Source: Taklimakanibacter lacteus (GTDB lineage Bacteria > Pseudomonadota > Alphaproteobacteria > Rhizobiales > Aestuariivirgaceae). Taken from it: 64,000 bases of DNA. Within the stretch, counting starts at the first letter, position 1. Every line of letters begins with the position of its first letter. Location of the stretch: the NCBI GenBank assembly GCA_003576695.1, contig QOZQ01000004.1, forward strand, positions 1 to 64,000, given 5' to 3'. The position numbers and the translations under genes are program-made. Below the pieces are notes generated by a model. That model had not been told where the DNA came from. It did no database searches and saw only the letters and a program-made list of their open reading frames with translations. Below, piece by piece: positions 61,274-64,000 of the stretch.

Positions 61274-62083
61274 CTACTTCACTCTCTCGATCAGCGCCAT
61301 CGCGGCAGCAGGCGCCTTGGGCTTGAAGCCGTTGATCATGTAGATGAAGACATCGCGCGCTTTGGGTGGCTTGCTTTCGGGCTTGCCGATGGGGTTGAGA
61401 TCGTCCGGGGCCTTGCCCTCGGCCCATAATTTGGCGCGCCTGGCCCATTCATCGAGTGCCTTCGGTTTGTAACCGGTCGCCACCGTTTCGTCGGCCCGCT
61501 GGAGTCTCGCATAGACGAAGGGTGCCGTCACATCGGCGATCTCGGGGAATTTCTCCTTGTCGGTATAGACGGTCGCCACCTTGTAGGCGCGCAGGAGGTC
61601 GATGAATTCCGGCACGAGGAAGCTGTCATGCCGGACCTCGACGACGTGGCGCAGGGAATGGCCTTCGTGGGAAGAGGGCAGGAGCTTGAGGAAGGCTTCG
61701 AAATCCTTGAGGTCGAATTGCTTGGTCGGCAGGAACTGCCAGTTGATGGGGCCGAGCTTCTCCTTCAGCTCGGTGACGCCGCTCGATATGAAGCGCTCGA
61801 CCGACTGGCCGGCCTCGGCCAGCACGCGGCGATTGGTGCTGAAGCGCGTGCCCTTGACCGAGAAGACGAAGCCTGGCGGCGTCTCCTCGCGCCAGCGCGC
61901 GAAGCTTTCCGGCTTCTGGCTGCCATAATAGGTGCCGTTGATCTCGATCGAGGTCAGATGCTGGCCGGCATATTCAAGCTCGCGCTTCTGCGCCAGGCCC
62001 TTGGGATAGAAGGTGCCGCGCCAGGGCTCGAAGGTCCAGCCTCCGATGCCGACACGGATATTGCCGTTCTGAGTCTTGGCCAT
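61274..62083 (-). CDS. DUF72 protein
   Basis: A 269-residue TIM-barrel-like protein with the DUF72 pattern: IRVGIGGWTFEPWRGTFYPKG at the N-terminus, SIEINGTYYGSQKPESFARWREETP and FSVKGTRFSTNRRVL, later FVYARLQRADE and DVFIYMINGFKPKAP. Enzymatic role unknown. It converges with the BKACE gene nine bases apart. Confidence 0.9.
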   Translation of the reverse strand: MAKTQNGNIRVGIGGWTFEPWRGTFYPKGLAQKRELEYAGQHLTSIEINGTYYGSQKPESFARWREETPPGFVFSVKGTRFSTNRRVLAEAGQSVERFISSGVTELKEKLGPINWQFLPTKQFDLKDFEAFLKLLPSSHEGHSLRHVVEVRHDSFLVPEFIDLLRAYKVATVYTDKEKFPEIADVTAPFVYARLQRADETVATGYKPKALDEWARRAKLWAEGKAPDDLNPIGKPESKPPKARDVFIYMINGFKPKAPAAAMALIERVK

Positions 62084-62140
62084 GACATGCTCCCGGAAAA
62101 TTCGCCAGCTTCGGGAGAGGATACTTAAGTGCCCCTGCTG

Positions 62141-62803
62141 TCAATGTTTGGCAGCAGTCGCGCCATAGGCCTTGAGGAAGGTCTTCACCGCCACGGCGGC
62201 GGACTTCCGGACTTGCGCTTCCGACGGCTTGTCGCCGAGAAGCGTGCCGATATAGAGATCGGAATTGACCAGCGCCTGGAACTGGCGCGCGGCGATGTCG
62301 GGATCATCGATCTCGAGATAGCCCGCATGGTGGAGCCTGGCGAAACGCGCGCCGATCGCGGTCCAGGCGCGCTCGGGCCCAAGCTCGCGCCAGGGGGCGA
62401 AGAGCTCGGGATAGCGCCGGCCCTCGGCCTGGATCAGCTTACGCAACGCGATGCAGTCATTGTTGCACATGCAGTTGCAGGCGAGGCGCATGGCGAAATC
62501 GACAAGCTCGGCCTCGAGATCGGCCGGGTTGTCGGGAAAGCTCGATATCGCCGCGAACAGGCCGGCATTGGCGCGCTCGGTCAGATCCTTGACGACCGCG
62601 ATAAAGAGTTTCTCCTTGTCGCCATAATGATTGTAGATAGTCTGGCGCGAGACGCCCGCTTCCGCGGCAATAAGCTCGAGGCTGGCGCTCGCAAATCCAT
62701 CCCGGCAGAAAACGATGGAAGCCGCTTCGAGGACCGAAAGCCGCTTGGCGATATGGCTCCGCGGATGTGGGGTCGCCTGGCTGATGCTGCCCGTATCTGT
62801 CAT
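62141..62803 (-). CDS. TetR/AcrR-family regulator
   Basis: A 220-residue repressor with N-terminal helix-turn-helix (SVLEAASIVFCRDGFASASLELIAAEAGVSRQTIYNHYGDKEKLF) and a helical ligand domain. The C-terminal half has two cysteines in CNCMCNN. It diverges from the Bcr/CflA exporter across 188 bases and probably represses it. The ATG at 62803 is chosen; the ATG-less leader upstream has no family similarity. Confidence 0.9.
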   Translation of the reverse strand: MTDTGSISQATPHPRSHIAKRLSVLEAASIVFCRDGFASASLELIAAEAGVSRQTIYNHYGDKEKLFIAVVKDLTERANAGLFAAISSFPDNPADLEAELVDFAMRLACNCMCNNDCIALRKLIQAEGRRYPELFAPWRELGPERAWTAIGARFARLHHAGYLEIDDPDIAARQFQALVNSDLYIGTLLGDKPSEAQVRKSAAVAVKTFLKAYGATAAKH

Positions 62804-62991
62804 TTCGTCTCTGTATGTTGCACGGATGATAAAAGAGCTTGACTGTTTTGACAACTATGTCCAATAATTTGGGCTAAGTTGTCCAGCGGTTTGCGAGCCA
62901 GGCCCGCCGGCACCGATTTCAGATGGGAATTCAAGTGTTTCGACGACGCGAGAGGGAACGATCGCGTCTCAGGATATGGGAAGTGTCTGCC

Positions 62992-64000
62992 ATGCAAACG
63001 AGATTCGTCCGCAATGCCGTCATTCTGGGGCTGCTCTCGGCGATCGGTCCTTTCGCCATCGACATGTATCTGCCGGCGCTGCCCACGATCGGCCAGAACC
63101 TCAATGCCGATATCCGCTCGGTGCAGCTCAGCCTGATGCTGTTCTTCGTCTCCTTCGGCGCCTTCCAGCTCATCTTCGGGCCGATCTCCGACATGTTCGG
63201 GCGCAAGCTGCCGCTCTATATCGGCCTCATCCTGTTCGCCATCGGCGGCATAGGCTGCGCGCTGGCACCCGATATCACCACGCTCAATTTCTTCCGCTTC
63301 ATCCAGGGCATCGGCGCCTGCGCCGGCATGGTCATCCCGCGCGCGGTGGTGCGTGACCTCCATACCGGCATCGATGCGGCGCGCATGATGTCGCTGCTCA
63401 TGCTGGTGTTCAGCATCTCGCCGATCCTGGCCCCGGTCACCGGCAGCCTGGTCATCAGCCTCGCCGACTGGCGTGCCGTGTTCTGGGTGGTGACGGTCGC
63501 GGCCGTGCTCGGCTTCATCATGATCGCCACCATGCTGCCTGAGACGCGGCCCAAGGAATTGCGCGTCGCCAGCGGCGTCGGCACGGCGCTCTCCGGCTAC
63601 CGGCTGCTGCTCGGCGACTGGAATTTCCTGGCGCTCTCCTTCATCGGCGGCTTCGGCATAGCGAGCTTCTTCTCCTATCTCGCCAATTCGCCCTTCGTGC
63701 TCATCGGCCATTTCGGCCTGTCGCCGACGCTCTACAGCGTGTTCTTCTCGATCAACGCGGTGTCGTTCTTCACCGTCGCGCAGTTCACCGGCAAGCTCGC
63801 CGACCGCTTCGGCCTGCGCAAGGTGGTGCGCATCGCCGTGGTCGGCTATTTCGCCGCCATGGCCCTCCTGTTCGCACTCACCGCGTCGGGGGTCGACCGG
63901 CTCGACGTGCTCGCCGCCTGCCTGTTCGTGGGCTACGGCTTCCTCGGCCTCGTGATCCCGACCACCGCGGTGCTGGCCATGGAAGAGCATGGCGAGATCG
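62992..64000 (+). CDS. Bcr/CflA-family multidrug MFS exporter (3' end beyond window)
   Basis: At least 336 residues, running off the right edge without a stop codon. The opening VRNAVILGLLSAIGPFAIDMYLPALPTIGQ is the Bcr/CflA signature, and LIFGPISDMFGRKLPLYIG holds the MFS loop 2-3 motif. About ten membrane helices are visible. It exports drugs such as bicyclomycin in relatives. It diverges from the TetR regulator, which likely senses the substrate. Confidence 0.92.
   Translation, partial: MQTRFVRNAVILGLLSAIGPFAIDMYLPALPTIGQNLNADIRSVQLSLMLFFVSFGAFQLIFGPISDMFGRKLPLYIGLILFAIGGIGCALAPDITTLNFFRFIQGIGACAGMVIPRAVVRDLHTGIDAARMMSLLMLVFSISPILAPVTGSLVISLADWRAVFWVVTVAAVLGFIMIATMLPETRPKELRVASGVGTALSGYRLLLGDWNFLALSFIGGFGIASFFSYLANSPFVLIGHFGLSPTLYSVFFSINAVSFFTVAQFTGKLADRFGLRKVVRIAVVGYFAAMALLFALTASGVDRLDVLAACLFVGYGFLGLVIPTTAVLAMEEHGEI

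Overview
The window is GC-rich chromosomal DNA from an alphaproteobacterium, most likely of the order Hyphomicrobiales (Rhizobiales). The evidence is a CtrA-type cell-cycle module (chpT, ctrA, a FliJ-like gene, and a SciP/DUF1153 gene 8 kb away), clustered GANTC sites in front of ctrA, DUF1134 and LdtR-like proteins, two phospholipid N-methyltransferase candidates, and an alphaproteobacterial LexA box (GAAC-N7-GAAC) in front of dinB. No rRNA, CRISPR array, phage genes or transposase was seen. I could not assign a genus.

Layout. 0.2-1.3 kb: two unrecognised proteins, the first clearly AT-richer than the rest. 1.4-7.0 kb: a type I secretion locus, made of a serralysin-like RTX metalloprotease, its ABC exporter and its membrane-fusion protein, with a REP-like inverted repeat pair between protease and exporter. 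7-10 kb: DhaK/DhaL, a metallophosphoesterase and a cyclic-nucleotide-binding protein. 10.3-14.7 kb: a siderophore uptake locus (TonB receptor, RhtX/FptX-like permease, siderophore-interacting flavoprotein). 14.8-16.8 kb: an acetyl-CoA hydrolase/transferase fused to a GNAT domain.

17-24 kb is the most unusual part. A LuxR-type regulator diverges from a large SARP/BTAD-TPR regulator. The latter heads a tightly packed operon: a 138-residue protein of unknown family, a YcaO protein, a TfuA protein, and an enzyme carrying all the recognisable motifs of the guanidine-modifying (agmatine/peptidylarginine deiminase) fold. This looks like a peptide-modification (RiPP-type) system combining backbone modification with arginine chemistry. 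I know of no described system with this composition, but that is recall and not a search.

24-30 kb: a catabolic gene set under a GlxA-type regulator (DddP-like M24 enzyme, isochorismatase-fold hydrolase, orphan family-5 binding protein, HSL-type esterase). 30-42 kb: envelope and regulatory genes (L,D-transpeptidase, acyl-CoA synthetase, DUF2171, LdtR-like MarR regulator, cold-shock protein, PAS-GGDEF cyclase, DUF1134, CysQ). 41-43.5 kb: chpT, ctrA, fliJ-like. 44-48 kb: a four-gene chain of overlapping genes (KefF-like, CPA2 antiporter, class IV aminotransferase, sulfotransferase). 48-55 kb: rsgA, sciP, mnmA, two phospholipid methyltransferases and an ABC-2 exporter.

55.0-57.2 kb is an accessory insertion next to tRNA-Met. 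A nucleotidyltransferase-fold gene reads antisense into the tRNA and lies between the tRNA 3' end and a 12-bp copy of it. Twin palindromes lie in front of the gene, and a RelE/XRE toxin-antitoxin pair follows. 57.2-64 kb returns to ordinary genes: a class III nucleotide cyclase, SRPBCC protein, DNA polymerase IV, a BKACE enzyme, DUF72, and a TetR regulator diverging from a Bcr/CflA exporter that runs off the window end.
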